A DNA stretch of 64,000 nt from Adenophora triphylla var. japonica (GCA_022495995.1 JAFEMH010007447.1:25401-89400); one strand, 5' to 3'; shown: positions 23,314-36,202, counted from the first letter of the stretch. Notes: generated by a model from the letters alone, not told the origin. Numbers and translations are program-made.

Positions 23314-24309
23314 AGGAACATGGTAAAAAATTTTTGGTTTTGAAAAATTTGGTGTGAAAAACTTTGGTTTTAAATGGGCTGTGTCCCAAAGACAATATTT
23401 TTTGGTTTGTAATGGACCCATAAGGGTCAAGACAATATGTTTTTCAAGTGTTGGGTTGGTCCAACACTTTTCATGCTTTCTGTAGGAAAACCTCTGCTTG
23501 GGTTTTGGTAAAACTTTCCCCAAGTATCTTTATGAGAAAATGTTTTTTAGAGGTTGATATGTTAACCTCTTCGTAGATGGTAACAACTTGCGAGTGGATG
23601 TAGAAATCCTTTGCAATTACGTAGATTGACATGTAAATGTCAATAACCGTTTGTACTTAGATGACACGTAAGTGTCATAACCAATTGTAAAGATCTTAGG
23701 GTCTAACACATTGATTGAGTGATGATGGGTAATTCGTATATATTAAACATATGGGCCCACCACACACCCCAATCAAGGTTGACATCGTGCGCTCCAGGCG
23801 AGGTGTTTAAATCTTAAAGCGGTGAAAAAAAGTAATTTCTTTAAACCTTTGAAGGGATTAAGTACCTTAAATGGAGGTGAGATGGCCAGTCTCAAAACGG
23901 TTGTTTTCACGAGGACTTGGACTGAATTTGGAGACTTCCAGTTCTTGCAAAATAACAAGTTAATGAAAGATTTCGACATCTTTTCTGATGTCACATTTTA
24001 TTTGATAAAAGAAGATGAAAGAACTATAAAAATACTTACTAAATAAAGAGTAAGAGATAGTCCGTACCTGATTTAAGATGTTAAGTTCCTGGGAGGATGC
24101 TTACATCTTAGTTAATCAGTGAGTTACATTCTAATGTTTCTCGTTTCCTTGCAAAACAGAAACATGTTAGGGGTGGGCGTTAGCCGATGCTTAAGTCAGT
24201 AATTATTCCTAAAATTGAATAAAAATGGAAACAAGTACTTTTATTGAACTTAGGATGGTAAAGATCATACCTTGGTTTTATTTGCGTTGTAAAATAATCG
24301 TGTAAACTT
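23314..24309. other. Non-coding part of Tat-1
   Basis: Spacer between the end of the antisense ORF and the end of the integrase frame. It is about 1 kb, AT-rich, with no recognised domain on either strand. Convergent transcription from the two sides would end here. Confidence 0.5.
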
Positions 24310-27300
24310 ACATAAAGTAGGTTTTGAGATGGATGGCATTCCAGCTTCTGGGAATCCTTGCTCCCTCTAGAGTCGATAGCCAATAGGAACCTTTGCCTGC
24401 TTCAGCATCTACTAGGTATAGCCCTTCCTATTTGGGAGCCATCTTTCCAGCATTGGGCTCTCTTGTATTCTGAAACACCTTTCGTAGGACTAGATCACCA
24501 ACTTGGAATTTTTGCAACCTAACATTCTTATTGTAGGATTTTGCAATCATTTGTTGATATGCTGCTATTCTGATTTTAGCAAGGTCCCTCAGTTCATCAA
24601 CGGTGTCCAGATCATGACTTAGGTTGGTATCATTTTGCTCTGGTGTCAACATATTGAATCTGGCAGTGGGGATGACAACTTCTGCCGGGATGACCGCTTC
24701 TGCTCCAAACACTAAAGAATAGGGGGTTTGACCTGTCGCGTTCTTTGGTGTGGTTCTATCTGCCCATAGGACAAAGGGAAGCTCTTCTGCCCATCTTCTT
24801 TTCTTTTGATCTAGCCTCTTCTTCAGGTTATTGATGATTATTTTGTTGCTTGATTCTACCTGGCCATTAGCTTGAGGATGCACAGGTGAAGATGTCACCA
24901 TCTTAACTCCCCACCAAGCAAGAAAATCTTGGGTCTTCTCGCTGATGAATTGAGAGCCGTTGTCACATATTATTTCAGAAGGGATGCCAAACCTACTAAA
25001 TATATTTCTCTTAATGAAGGATATGACTTCCTTATCACGAACTTGCACATAGGATTCAACCTCAACCCATTTAGAGAAGTAATCAGTCATAGCAAGCAAG
25101 AAAACTTTTCCCCCAGGAGCTTTAGGCAATTTTCCCATTATATCCATTCCCCATCTCATGAACGGCCAAGTAGAGAGGATTGGATGAAGCAATTCTGCGG
25201 GCTGATGCAAGATGTCGCTATGCCTCTGGCAGGAATCACATTTCTTGGCAAAGATGGTAGCATCTTGTCGCATTGTTGGCCAGTAATAACCCATTCTCAG
25301 AGCTTTTGTATATAAGCTTCTGCCCCTAGAATGGTTACCACATGATCCTTCATGTAACTCTCTTAGGACTTCTTTAGCTTGGTTAGCTTCGAGACATCTC
25401 AAATATGGACCTGCAAATGATTTCTTAAATAGCACATTATCTATTAATATAAATCTTGAAATCCTTACCCTGAATGCTCTAGCATTCTTTTCTTCATCAG
25501 GGATAGTGCCATCTTGAAGATATTTAATTATTGGCGTCGTCCAAGATATCTCCATCTGACTATTAGGAATATCATCATCTATACAGAATAGTTCTAACCT
25601 TTCCACAGCAGGGATGTCAACATGTATGATTGGGATATTAGTCTGAGATAAGCTTTTGAAAGCTGATCCAAGATTAGCCAATGCATCTACTTGAGAGTTA
25701 TCTTCTCGGGATATTTGTTCGAAAGAGAATATTTGAAATTTGCTTGCCAAAATTTTTACAATGCCCAAATAAGCTGTCATCTTGGCATTTTTTGCTGCAT
25801 AGGAACCGTTAAAATGATTTACAAGTAATAATGAATCACTATATACCTGTATTGCTTTGATGTTCATGTCTAGAGCCACGGATAGGCCCACGATTAAGGC
25901 TTCGTACTCTGCCTCATTATTGGTGGCTTTAAAATCACAACTAATGGCCTGGGGTATGATGTCCCCTTGTGGTGACTTTAGGACAATACCTAGCCCTATG
26001 CCTCTCATATTAGAAGCACCATCTGTGAATAGAGTCCACATCCTCAGGGTGTCCCCATCTTGGAGTTGTTGTACTTCAAGTTCTACTTCTGGTTGCATAC
26101 TTGGACTAAAGTCTGCCACAAAATCTGCAAGTGCTTGTGATTTTATTGCTGTTCTAGGCTCATATTTGATGTCATAAGTGCTTAACTGAACGGACCACTT
26201 GGCCATCCTTCCTGACATTTCTGGTTTTCTCATTACACTTTTTATTGGATAGTTAGTACGAATGACAATAACATGAGTTTCAAAATAACGTCTTAACTTA
26301 ATTGAAGCAGAAATTAAAGCTAATATTAATTTTTCAAGGTGTGAATACCTGGTTTCCGCATCGAGCAATGTTTTACTTATATAGTATATTGGCTACTGGA
26401 TGCCATCTTGATCACGGATCAGGACGGCACTAACTGCGGTTTCAGAGACAGCTAGGTAGACACACAATGGCTCACCTTCTTGAGGCTTTTAAAGTAGGGG
26501 AGGTGTTGACAGGTACACCTTCAAATCTTGAAAGACTTGTTCATGCTTATCAGTCCACTCAAACCTAGAATTCTTCTTTAAGATGTCATAGAATGGCTTG
26601 CATCTGTCTGAGGATTTTGAGATGAATCGATTCAATGCTGCCACTTTCCCTGTCAATCTTTGAACATCTTTTATGGATTTGGGTGACGTTAAGTTGATGA
26701 TTGCTCTGATCTGCTCCGGGCTTGCTTCTATCCCTCTTTGTGTCACCATGTAGCCCAAGAATTTCCTGGACTTCATGCCAAAATTGCACTTTGCTGGGTT
26801 CAGCTTCATGTTGAACTTGTCTAGGATGTCGAATGCTTGAGCAAGATCTCGAACATGATCTTCAGCTTTCTTTGACTTTATCACCATATCGTCGATGTAT
26901 ACTTCCATAGTGTCCCCAATCTGCTCCTTGAACATCATGTTGACTAGTCTCTGGTATGTAGCACCTGCATTTCTAAGTCCAAAAGGCATTGCAATGTAAC
27001 AATAAATACCTGTTGGGGTGATGAAGGCGGTATCTTCTTGGTCGGATGGCTCCATCTGGATTTGCTGGAATCCTGAAGACGCATCTAGGAAAGTCAACAC
27101 TTCATGTCCCAAGTAGCATCTACTAGAGTATTAATGTGTGGCAAGGGGAAAGGATCTTTTGGACAAGCTTTGTTCAAGTCTGTGAAGTCAACACAAACTC
27201 TCCATTTTCCGTTCTTCTTTTCTACTACCACCACATTTGCTAGCCATCTTGGATATTCGACCTCTCTGATCATCTTAGCTTTGAGTAGTCTATCCACTTC

Positions 27301-27459
27301 TTCTTGAATGATAATATTCCTTTCCTGTGCGAACTTTCTTCTCTTTTGGTGGATTGGTCTGAAAGATGGATCGATGTTGAGTTTGTGGGTGATTACATCC
27401 TTACTGCTGCCTGTCATATCTTCATGTTTCCATGCGAAGCTTCTAATCATGCTCTGCAA
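24310..27459 (-). pseudogene. Tat-1 pol: RT, RNase H, second RNase H, integrase
   Basis: RT begins at 27459; after a one-base loss near 27105 the frame of 27112 carries GLRNAGATYQRL and the catalytic EVYIDDMVIKSK (about 26900). Two stops (near 26486 and 26393) interrupt the RT/RNase H join. The frame of 26368 carries the end of RNase H, a second archaeal-type RNase H (LFTDGASNMRGIG, ATNNEAEYEAL, VYSDSLLLV), the integrase zinc part (HEGSCGNH ... CDSCQRH) and the DDE core (WGMDIMG, CDNGSQF, NGQVESSNK). A TAG at 24428 interrupts PNAGKMAPK; similarity continues to about 24310 (RSWNAIHLKTYFM). Defective but nearly full length. Confidence 0.93.
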
Positions 27460-27762
27460 GAGGTTAATAAGGTCTTCTTCTATTTCTGCTGGAACATCTT
27501 GGCCAAACCAGCACTTTGAGATCTGGGTTTGAGGGGTCTAAGAGTATTTCTTTCAAATCATGTTCCTTCGCCTCCAGAACCTCACGGACCTTTCTCTGTA
27601 ATTGCTATGCCATCTTAGGGGTTGTTGACGCCTTCATGGAAGTCATGTAACATTCTTTTCCTGACTGTTATCGCTGTACACCTTGACAACTCCCCAAGTT
27701 GTCGACATCTTGACACATTGGTGATAGGTGGATGGTACAGCCTTCATCCCATGGATCCACGG

Positions 27763-28026
27763 TCAAATTACACAGAATTTCTCCATGGAATTGATACCAT
27801 CGACGTAGAGTGGAAGTGTAATCTCACCCACTGTACTTTTGGTGTCTCCACTGAAACCCACGAGCACCGAGGTCCTTTTTACAATGCTGTCTTCAGGGAT
27901 CTTCATTTCCTTCAGAGCATCCAGCATGATGAGGTTCACAGAGCTGCCCCCATCTATTAGGATACGTCTGACCTTGCAGTTGGCTATCTGAAGTGCAACG
28001 ACCAAGGCGTCATGATGTGGATCCAT
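27763..28026 (-). pseudogene. Tat-1 aspartic protease
   Basis: The minus-strand frame contains HDALVVALQIANCKVRRIL and IDGGSSVNLI, the retropepsin active-site region. The usual D-T/S-G triad reads D-G-G here, a form seen in other Tat elements. It is in frame with the upstream gag end but separated by a stop at 28066-28068. The linker to RT (27460-27762) carries further stops. Confidence 0.8.
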
Positions 28027-28065
28027 AGTATTGTCCCGGTCACTTTCTTCAAAGGAGATGACATC

Positions 28066-29929
28066 TTAAGATGTGAGCTGCGACATCTTGGAGGATCTCT
28101 CGGGTTTCTCATCCTTAGCTTGCTTAGCGAATCTCTTAGCTACAGTATAAGAAGTACCACAAATATCAGAACCGCCACTAATAACATTAATTACCTCTGT
28201 TACCGGTGGAGGAGATGGTGGTCTGGTTGCAATAGGTTCTTTGTTCTCCATCTTGGTCTTGCGGTTCCCAAGGAGCTCTTTAAGATGTCCCTTAGACAAC
28301 AGGTAACTAATCTCTCTCCTTAATGCAATGCAATCTTCGGTAAGATGTCCAAAATCTTCATGGTAGGCACACCATTTGGATTTGTCCTTCCAGCCGGATG
28401 ACTTGTCAGTCTTTTGAGGCCACCTTGCTTTATCTCCAAGATTGCTCATTGCACAGAGAATACCTGAAGCATCCACAGAAAAACAATAATCAGAAATTTT
28501 AGGAGATTTAATATCATCATCCCCATCATCTTCCACATAATTGACTTTGTTATGGTCATTTCTCTGATAGGGTCTGGATCTGTTCTGTCTTTGGTGAGAT
28601 GATTCTATCTTCCATTCAGGATGGTCATATGTTGAAGCTTTGTCAGGATTCTTGGATTGTTGCATCTTGTCCTCTTCCAGCCTAATAAATCTTAGGGCCC
28701 GATTTTGGATATCTTCCATCTTCTTGCACGGGTTCATTACCAGATCCTCATAGTAAGGGGAATCCTTCTCAAGCCCATTTTGAAGGCTTCTGCAGCTGTT
28801 GCCATGTCCAGGTTGGGGATCTCCAAGACTTATTTATTAAACCTGTTAACGAAGTCTTTTAATGTTTCAGTGGGTTGCTGAGTGATATGATAAAGGCCGC
28901 TGGTGAGCTTTTCAAATTGCCGGCTGCAAGAAAATTGATTGTTGAAGAGGTTGACAAGCTGAGCAAATGAGCCAATAGAACCAGGAGGTTGACGGATCAG
29001 CCACTTCAATGCCGGTCCTACCAACGTCGAACCGAACCCTTGACACAAACAGGCCTCACGAAACTGGAGCGGGATGCGAACAATCTCCATCTTTTCTTGG
29101 TAGTGGGCAACATGCTCCTCAGGATCAGAACTTCCTTCATACAACTTTATGGCAGGAACGCTGAATCCTTTTGGGATGTCGACATGTGCAATTGCTGGGG
29201 TAAAGCGAGATTGATTGTAACATGTTGGGGAGACTTGCTGGATAGGCGTGGTGACACTTGGCACATTCATGATCATATCTCTCAATTCCTGAAGCTGATT
29301 TGTAATGTAGGTTCCTGCAAAAGGGTTAGTGGTACGAGCAGTATTATCCAAAATAGGATTAGTATTGAAATTAACGAACGGATTAACATTATCTGTAGAG
29401 GATGTCAGAACAGTGCTATTAGTGAAGATGGGCCCTTCTGGAAAGGTCATCCTGTAGGCGTTGGTAGCTAAGGGTGTCGACATCGCCACAGAAGTATAAC
29501 GGGAGGGGAAGATGTTGACATCCTTATCGATGAAGCCATTGGTAGGAATTTATTGAAAGTTTGAGAGCTGTCCCCAATGTTGAAATCAAGGACACTAGGA
29601 CGGTAAGGAGAAACATTATCCATTCTTTTGGAAAGTAACTCCTGCTCCTTCTGCACCTTGATCAAGCTTTCGGCTATCAAGGAGGTGCTATTCTATTGAC
29701 GATCCAGCTGATTCTTCATTTGCATCAGCATGCTCTTGATCTCAAGATCAGGAGATGGCGACATCTGCTTCTTGCCAGAATTCACAGGAGGAGGAGGAGG
29801 CAATGTTTCTTGACCTCCGGTTGTCGACCGGCTACTGGTTTGAGGATTCACACTGCTAGGAAGGGCTTTGGTGACGACGGAAGTCAAAGGTTGGGTAGAC
29901 ATGGTAGAAACGTAAGAATTTTGAACCAA
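28066..29929 (-). pseudogene. Tat-1 gag (frameshifted)
   Basis: Three frame segments are seen. 29929-29468 holds a Gln/Pro-rich start (MSTQPLTSVVTKALP at about 29902) and a stop at 29693. 29489-28830 holds the retrotransposon gag domain (AIKLYEGSSDPEEHVAHYQ, TSGLYHITQQPTETLKDFV). 28737-28066 ends with a zinc-knuckle variant CAYHEDFGHLTEDC. Frame changes near 29480 and 28780 and a stop at 28830 break it. The knuckle with H in place of the second C is usual in Tat-lineage gag. Confidence 0.88.
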
Positions 29930-29964
29930 TTAAAAAACCAATGGCCCCTCGGTGGGTGCCAAAC

Positions 29965-30551
29965 TGTTTTGGTAAAAAACAATCAACAATGAAGAAATTT
30001 GAAATGAAACTAAGAAGGGTGCAATGGAATATAATTGGTGCAACAATGTAATCAAGATGGCTCGATCATGTAACAAGGAAAACCCTTGAGATAAATATCT
30101 CGCCGGCACAAAACCTCGGGAGGTGATTATGAGCACCTACCTTCCCAAACAATTATATTAATAATGAATTACAAGGTAGAAAGCTATGGCAGATTACAAA
30201 GTGTTCTTGAGCTATGTGAGTGTAATGCGTGTGTCTCTGTGTTCGTGTCGTCTGTTGTGTGTTTCCAGCCATGAGCTTTAAATAATAAAAAAGAAAACAG
30301 AAAAAAAATCAAATCCTAACCAACTCCCCTACAATCTCGGTAAGTCATCTTCATCTTGACTTAGTCTTCCAATCCGTTGAAAGGAGTCTATTGGACATGT
30401 CTTTTCCCACGTGCTTTTTTATCCCTGTGATTAAATATAACAGAAATAAATAATTGATTTAAATAAATAATTTTTACCTTGCCCTCGAGTGAAGATGTCG
30501 ACATGCTGATAAAAACTCAAGATGCATCAATCCTGATTTTTACCCATAACA
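29965..30551 (-). repeat. Tat-1 5' LTR
   Basis: The 587-bp right LTR is nearly identical to the left copy. It is followed on the minus strand by the primer-binding-like site at about 29945-29964, then by the gag leader. Confidence 0.93.
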
Positions 30552-30745
30552 CATCTCTATGCTTATAATCATCGTATGATTATCCATTGACAATTATACT
30601 AATTATTCTCTTAATAATCAGGGACGGAGATTATTATAAACAAATATACAAAGCATATATAATAATCAAATGATAAATATCTCATATAATAAATAATGTC
30701 AACACATAAGTCTATCAATCATAGGCCTAGGGCATAACACTAACA

Positions 30746-33700
30746 GTGACTACTCGAGAAATACTTGGGTGATTATTATGAAGCACGAGAGTGAGGATCT
30801 CACAAATTTTAAACAGTGGAAGACATTAGTGGAAATCAGACAGGGAAGAAGATAAAGAGACTCCAGACAGATAATGGGTTGGAGTTCTGCAGTGTTGAGT
30901 TCGATGAGTTCTGTAAGAAAGTGGGGATTTCTAGACATCTCACTATCAAGGATACACTACAGCAGAATAGTGTCGTATAGCGCATGAATCATATGTTGTT
31001 GGCTAGAGCAAGGTACATGCTCTCCAATGCAGGGTTGTCTAAGCGATTATTGGCAGAAGCGGTTAGTACAACATGTTAAATGATAAATCGCGGACCACAT
31101 ACATGTATCGATCTCAAGGTACCCAATGAGGTATGGTCAGGTAAACCTGTTGATTATTGTAATTTAAAAGCTTTTGGTTGCACTGCTTATTATCATGTTG
31201 ATGATAGGAATTTAGAATCGAGGTCTAGAAAATGAGTTTTCACGGGTTATTGAGATGGTGTCAAGGGATACCGGATTTGGTCTCCATCAGAGGGTAGGGT
31301 TATCATAAGCAGGAATGTTGTATTTGATGAAAGTTCTGTGCTTAATCTTATTATGAGATTTGTGGTTGTATCAGGTATTGGTAGTATTGATAAACAGGTG
31401 AAGCTACAAGATACTACAGAGTTGAGCGGTCCACAGTTAGATGTTAATCAGGATCTACCGTAAGAGACAAAAGCACCTGACAGTTCATCACCTATTGCTA
31501 AAGAACATGGGTTAGCTCAAGAGAGATCTAGATGGGCTAATTTTGAGAAGCCTCACGTGAGGTATGGTTTTGAAGATATGATGTCTTATGCACTCCAGGT
31601 TGCTGAGTAGGTGGAGCCCGATCCTTCGAAGCTGACCACTTTTAAGGAAGCAGTTACATGTTCAGATTCTGCCCAATGGCATGCATCTATGGCAGACGAG
31701 ATGGAGTCACTTCACAAGAATCAGACATGGGAGTTAACCAATAAGCCAAAAGTGAAAACAGTTTTTGTACATGAAGAGTTGGAGGATGAGATTTATAGGA
31801 CACAATCGTATGGGTTTCAGGTTCCAGGAAAAGAAGACTATGTGTGCAAGTTGAAGAAGTCCTTGTATGGACTGAACCAGTTGCCTAGGCAGTGGTATAA
31901 GCGATTTGACATCTATATGACAAATATTGGTTACACGATGAGCTCGTATGACTGTTGTGTGTATCACAATAGGTTGGTGGATGGTTCGACTATCTATTTG
32001 GTTCTTTATTTTGACGATATGTTGATAGTTGCTATCAAGAAGTCTAATATTCAGAAGTTGAAGGGCCTACTATCTGCTGAATACGAGATGAAGGATTTGG
32101 GTGTAACAAAGAAATTTCTGGGTATGGAGATCTACATGGATAGAATCCAATGAAAACTGTTCTTATCCTAGAAAAGTTACATCAAGAAAGTTTTAGAGAG
32201 GTTTAGCATGTCTACAACAAAGCCTATAGATTCTCCAAGTGCAGCGAATGCACATTTGTTTATTGCTTTTGCGTCTAAATCGTCTGAAGAGAAATAGTAT
32301 ATGGCTCGAGTACCTTATGCTAGTGCAGTTGGTAGTTTGATGTATGATATGGTTTGCACTAGGCCGGATCTTGCACATGTTGTTAGTGTTGTCAGTAGGT
32401 TTATGGGGAACCCTGGTAAGAAATATTGGCAGGCAGTGAAAAGGATTTTCAGGTATGTTAGAGATACATCGGATGTTGGGCTCATTTATGGAGGTGGTAC
32501 AGAATGTACAGTTGAGGGTTATTGTGATTCGGACTACTCTGAGAATGTTGACACGAGAAGATCAATGACCGGGTACGTATTTACTCTTGGTGGGTCAGTT
32601 GTCAGTTGGAAGGCTACTCTACAATCTACAGTGACTTTGTCGACTACCGAAGCAGAATACATGACATTGACAAAAGCTTCTAAGGAGGGAATATGGCTAA
32701 AGGGTTTGATCAACGAACTTGGGTTACACCAGGATCATGCCATAATATTTTGTAACAATTTGAGTGCAATAGGTTTGGCCAATGATCAAGTTTATCATGA
32801 GAGAACCAAGCACATAGATGTGAGGTATCATTTTCTAATAAGTGAGAAGCGGATAAATGTGAAGAAAGTGGGTACTGGGGACAATCCTGTTGACATGTTC
32901 ACGAAGTCCGTTCTAACTAGCAAGTTCCTGTTAGTGTTATGCCCTAGGCCTATGATTGATAGACTTATGTGTTGACATTATTTATTATTATATGAGATGT
33001 TTATCATTTGATTATTATATATGCTTTGTATATTTGTTTATAATAATCTCCATCCCTAATCATTAAGAGAATAATTAGTATAATTGTCAATGGATAATCA
33101 TACGATGATTATATGCATAGAGATGCACATTGAAATTATGGGTACTTGTTAAAGAACAAGTGACTGGACTTGACCCGCATGAGATTTATGTCATGGTCAA
33201 ATGACATAATTAAATCTCATAAGGTTACTTCATTTAGTCCCTAGACCTGAGATTATCATGACCTTACATATGATGAAAGTCATGTTTGATTTTAGTCAAA
33301 CGATATCTTAACACGATATTTATAAAGGCTAATTTTGGCATGATCGGATTCATGATGGGAAGGATGATAAGTTAAGATGGAATTTGTCCCTCGGAAGAGA
33401 GATGTTTTGCTTGGGCCCCTCGATGAGTGATAATGATGAAAGTGTATGGCCCCAATATGATTGGAATTATCATTATACTCGGAATCGAGAAAGCATTGAA
33501 CAAAGACAAGTTGACGAGGACCATGACTTGTGTTCAATATAACATCGTGAGACAAAGGGAGAAATGATGTGCACCATTGGAAACGTGAACTCTTACGTTA
33601 CATTATTTGGGTAGACATAATGGCTTACTAGAGTCCGCTTATGTCTTATGAGAGTCGATATGATCGAGCTCATTGCCAACATAATGTAATCCTATTGGGT

Positions 33701-34321
33701 CACACACAACTAGAATGAATTGATTAAACCAGAGGAAGAATGATTGAGAGAAACCTGATGTGACTTAGTGTATCACGCGACAGAACCAGTCCATGGGACT
33801 TGTCTGGTCGTGCAACACTCTAAGACCATAGAGGTATTTTCGGACTGGTTTCCTAATTTGATTAGGAAAAAAATATTGATGCTAAAGTAGTATAAATATA
33901 ACAGTCTATCAGCCCTAAAAGCTAGCCAAAATTCTGAAAAGAAATTCACAACAATATTCTCAATATTATTCCAAGGTTTATAGGATCCAGCAATCTTTAA
34001 GAAATTGTTCTTGGATTTATTTAAAGGCGTGGATACCGAAAGAGGGTCTTCGCTCGTTCATCGATCAAGGCCTAGAGTTCAAGCAATCTGAAGAACGAAG
34101 TTTGTGATTCGAAATCACATAATCAAATCGTTCGATAGCTCAAGAACGGAAAGCAAACAAGGTTGGTTGCATCTATCTCATAGTTTCAAGTTAATTGTAT
34201 AGAACGAATCCTAGGCTTCTTGGGTTTTATGTTATTTGATGCTTAATTTCGCTGCGCATGAACCCGTAAAACCCAACAGTTCCAACATTGTTATGATTTG
34301 CTGAATGTTCACAGCCTCTAG
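30746..34321 (+). pseudogene. Copia-A pol, right part (integrase, RT, RNase H)
   Basis: The frame resumes with DYSR at the target duplication of Copia-B. Integrase follows with several stops and a frameshift near 30845. RT starts at 31611 but lacks roughly 90 residues between the palm start and VHEELEDEIYRTQ, then has LKKSLYGLNQLPRQWYKRF and YFDDML in place of the usual YVDDML. A second RT/RNase H segment (32301-32923) has TRRSMTGYVFTLGG and STTEAEYM. A same-family solo LTR (32929-34278) interrupts the C-terminus, which continues at 34279 and ends at TAG 34319-34321. The order and motifs are Tnt1/Tork-like. Long dead. Confidence 0.88.
32929..34278 (+). mobile_element. Solo LTR of the Copia-B family
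   Basis: The 1350-bp unit starts TGTTAGTGTTATGCCC and ends CGTAAAACCCAACA, with perfect 5-bp target duplication GTTCC (32924-32928 and 34279-34283). It is the reverse complement of the Copia-B LTRs at 12918 and 19640 with few differences. It arose by LTR-LTR recombination after insertion into the RNase H end of Copia-A. Confidence 0.95.
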
Positions 34322-34389
34322 ACAACATCTAAGGCAGAGGGGGAGTTTAGGTTATGTGATCTGAAGGTTAGATGTCAAGGTGGAGATAT

Positions 34390-35041
34390 TTTGGGTTTGA
34401 TGTTATCTAATTTGGGGACGCTTGAATTAGGTGATTAAACAAAAGGAATCGAGTAATTCCTATGACAGGACAAGGGGCAACCGCGCAAAGGCAGGAGGGG
34501 CGACAGGGCCATGTTTCTGGAGAAAGAGGGCGGTCGTACGCCCTTGGAGGAGAGATCGCGCCCTAGCCTCTGGACAAAGAGGGCGGTTGCACCCTCCAGG
34601 GGAGCGATCGCGCCCTTAGGCGGATTTGGGCTTGGGCGACATAAATTTTGTGTAGGGTTTGAAAACCCTGTAGGGTTAGAACTAGGATATATAAATACCT
34701 CCTATCCCCTAACAATCTGAAGTAATTCTAGTGTGATAGGAATATCAATAATTATAGGGTTCTGAAGTTCTCTTGCTAATATGTTCTCTAGGTCTAATGT
34801 TTGTACAACCAGGAAATCTTGTGATAAAGAATTCGTGCACTAGATTAGATATTGTAATATGTTTCAGTTGATAATAATATTCTCTCCCTCTGCCCGTGGA
34901 TGTAGACAAGTTGGTGAACCACGTATATTGCTGTGTTGTGTGATTGCTGTTTGTTTTCTATCTTCTAAATAGACTATGTTATAACAATAATATATCTAAA
35001 TTTTCATTGCTCTTCAATCAGGCCTGCACTACGTTATAACA
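34390..35041 (+). repeat. Probable Copia-A 3' LTR
   Basis: It follows the polypurine-like AAGGTGGAGAT (34377-34387) downstream of the pol stop. It has a TATA box (GGATATATAAATACC near 34687) and a GTAGACAAGTTGGTGAACCACG stretch typical of the R-U5 part of Tnt1-type LTRs. Because no 5' LTR is visible for comparison, both edges are estimates. It also carries GC-rich repeats at 34490-34625 (GGGCGGT...GGAGCGATCGCGCCC). Confidence 0.55.
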
Positions 35042-36202
35042 TTGACTGTTGTCCCGTTATTTAGTGGTACATTTATAATATAAATGTGATGGAGATGTGC
35101 ATGCTATAAAGGATGTGTGGGCATATAACAAAGGATCATTTCATGAATAATACGATTAGAGGAAACTAGTAGTTGCACCCATTGAGGATTATAGATTTCA
35201 GAGAATAGCTTAAGGTGATTTGGTTATCTGAGTCGGAGGCTAAGTGATTCACCTATTAGAAGACCTGAAAATCGAAGCATGATTCAAAATGGGGACGAAA
35301 AAACAAGAAACTAGCAAAAACGTTGAAAAAGGGGTCCAGAACCCCGGATCATACCCCAAAACACTAATTTAGTCCGTTATCGTACTACGTGATTCTCAAT
35401 TATTATTATATCCATTACTCCTTAACAAATTTCATATGTGCTATCGCGATCAAAAATATTTTGATCAACTTTCATGTTTGATTCGCAGAGAATCGAGACT
35501 GAATGTGTGCGCCCGAACAATTACCGAACTGACACTAAAAAAATCAACGTTTCTTCTTAATTAGGGGTCTTTATCAAATTGGGGTTTAAACTTTTAGGTG
35601 TTTTCAAATCGGGATATAATGTTAGAATTTTGTCAATTTAGGGTATGTGAACTAGGGATAGATTGATAATTTAACCTCAAATAACCTTAGTTAAGTCATA
35701 CTATGAAATTTGGCGATGCAAAAATTTTCGCAAGCGTTCTTGGTCGAAAAATGGGAATGAAATATCCCACTAAATTGTGCAAGGCACATGATGACTTAAT
35801 AATTTTTTCTAACAATTTCGTGAAATAACCCCAACATGATCAATTTTTTTCAAATTTTGAACTCTAAACTGACAAAAGTGAAACGTGAAAGTTCAAATTG
35901 TGAATACTCCAAAATTTGAACTCTAAAGTGCAGTTTATCATTATTAAATATTTTAAATATGTGATTATTAAACATGAATCAAACAAAAGTAAGGAAGGTG
36001 AGAAGGAGAGCAAGAAAACATGGTTCGATTTAGTGGTTTGAATCGTGTGTGTTTTGGCATCATGCATATATTTAAGGGGAAATTATCGTTAGGTCATTCA
36101 GCCCAAGTCAAAATACCAATTAAAATAAAATTTTTGGAATTTAATCATTTAGTCCGGCAACATAATCAAAATTTCACCTATTAACTCGATAGTTTAAAGA
36201 CA
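35042..36202. other. No gene recognised
   Basis: AT-rich intergenic sequence. Short antisense-type phrases (for example around 35560-35690) look like decayed repeats. A 29-bp string at 35929-35957 recurs at 37353-37381. Confidence 0.4.

Larger units (their letters stand above)
20801..30551 (-). mobile_element. Tat-1: Ty3/gypsy element of the Tat lineage
   Basis: LTRs of 587 bp each lie at 20801-21387 and 29965-30551 (TGTTTTGGTAAAAAAC ... TTTTTACCCATAACA). Only about 5-6 differences were noticed between them, so the insertion is young. On the minus strand, primer-binding-like sequence TTTGGCACCCACCGAGGGGC follows the 5' LTR and a purine tract (TTTTTTTGGGGACAAT) precedes the 3' LTR. The pol order protease, RT, RNase H, second RNase H, integrase and the presence of the extra archaeal-type RNase H identify the Tat lineage. 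It sits in the 5' LTR of Copia-B. A gene-like ORF on the opposite strand lies between integrase and 3' LTR. Confidence 0.93.
12918..30745 (-). mobile_element. Copia-B: complete Ty1/copia element, interrupted by Tat-1
   Basis: LTRs of about 1.35 kb lie at 12918-14271 (3' LTR) and 19640-30745 (5' LTR, split by Tat-1). The target duplication is ATGAC (12913-12917) against GTGAC (30746-30750). The primer-binding site TGGTATCAGAGCC lies on the minus strand at 19638-19626, matching initiator tRNA-Met as in most copia elements. A purine tract (AAGTGGGAGAC) abuts the 3' LTR at 14272. Without Tat-1 the element is about 8.1 kb. It landed inside the integrase codons of Copia-A. Confidence 0.92.
19640..30745 (-). 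repeat. Copia-B 5' LTR, split by Tat-1
   Basis: Part one is 19640-20800 and part two is 30552-30745. Comparison with the uninterrupted 3' LTR places the break within ...TTCAATGTG|CATCT.... The inserted Tat-1 carries a flank of CAACA on the left and CATCT on the right, read here as a mutated 5-bp target duplication. Confidence 0.88.

Noticed and set aside
34431..34720. GC-rich ORFs with Arg/Gly content
   Set aside because: They come from a short GC-rich duplicated segment (GGGCGG, GCGATCGCGCCC) within the Copia-A 3' LTR; no homology recognised.
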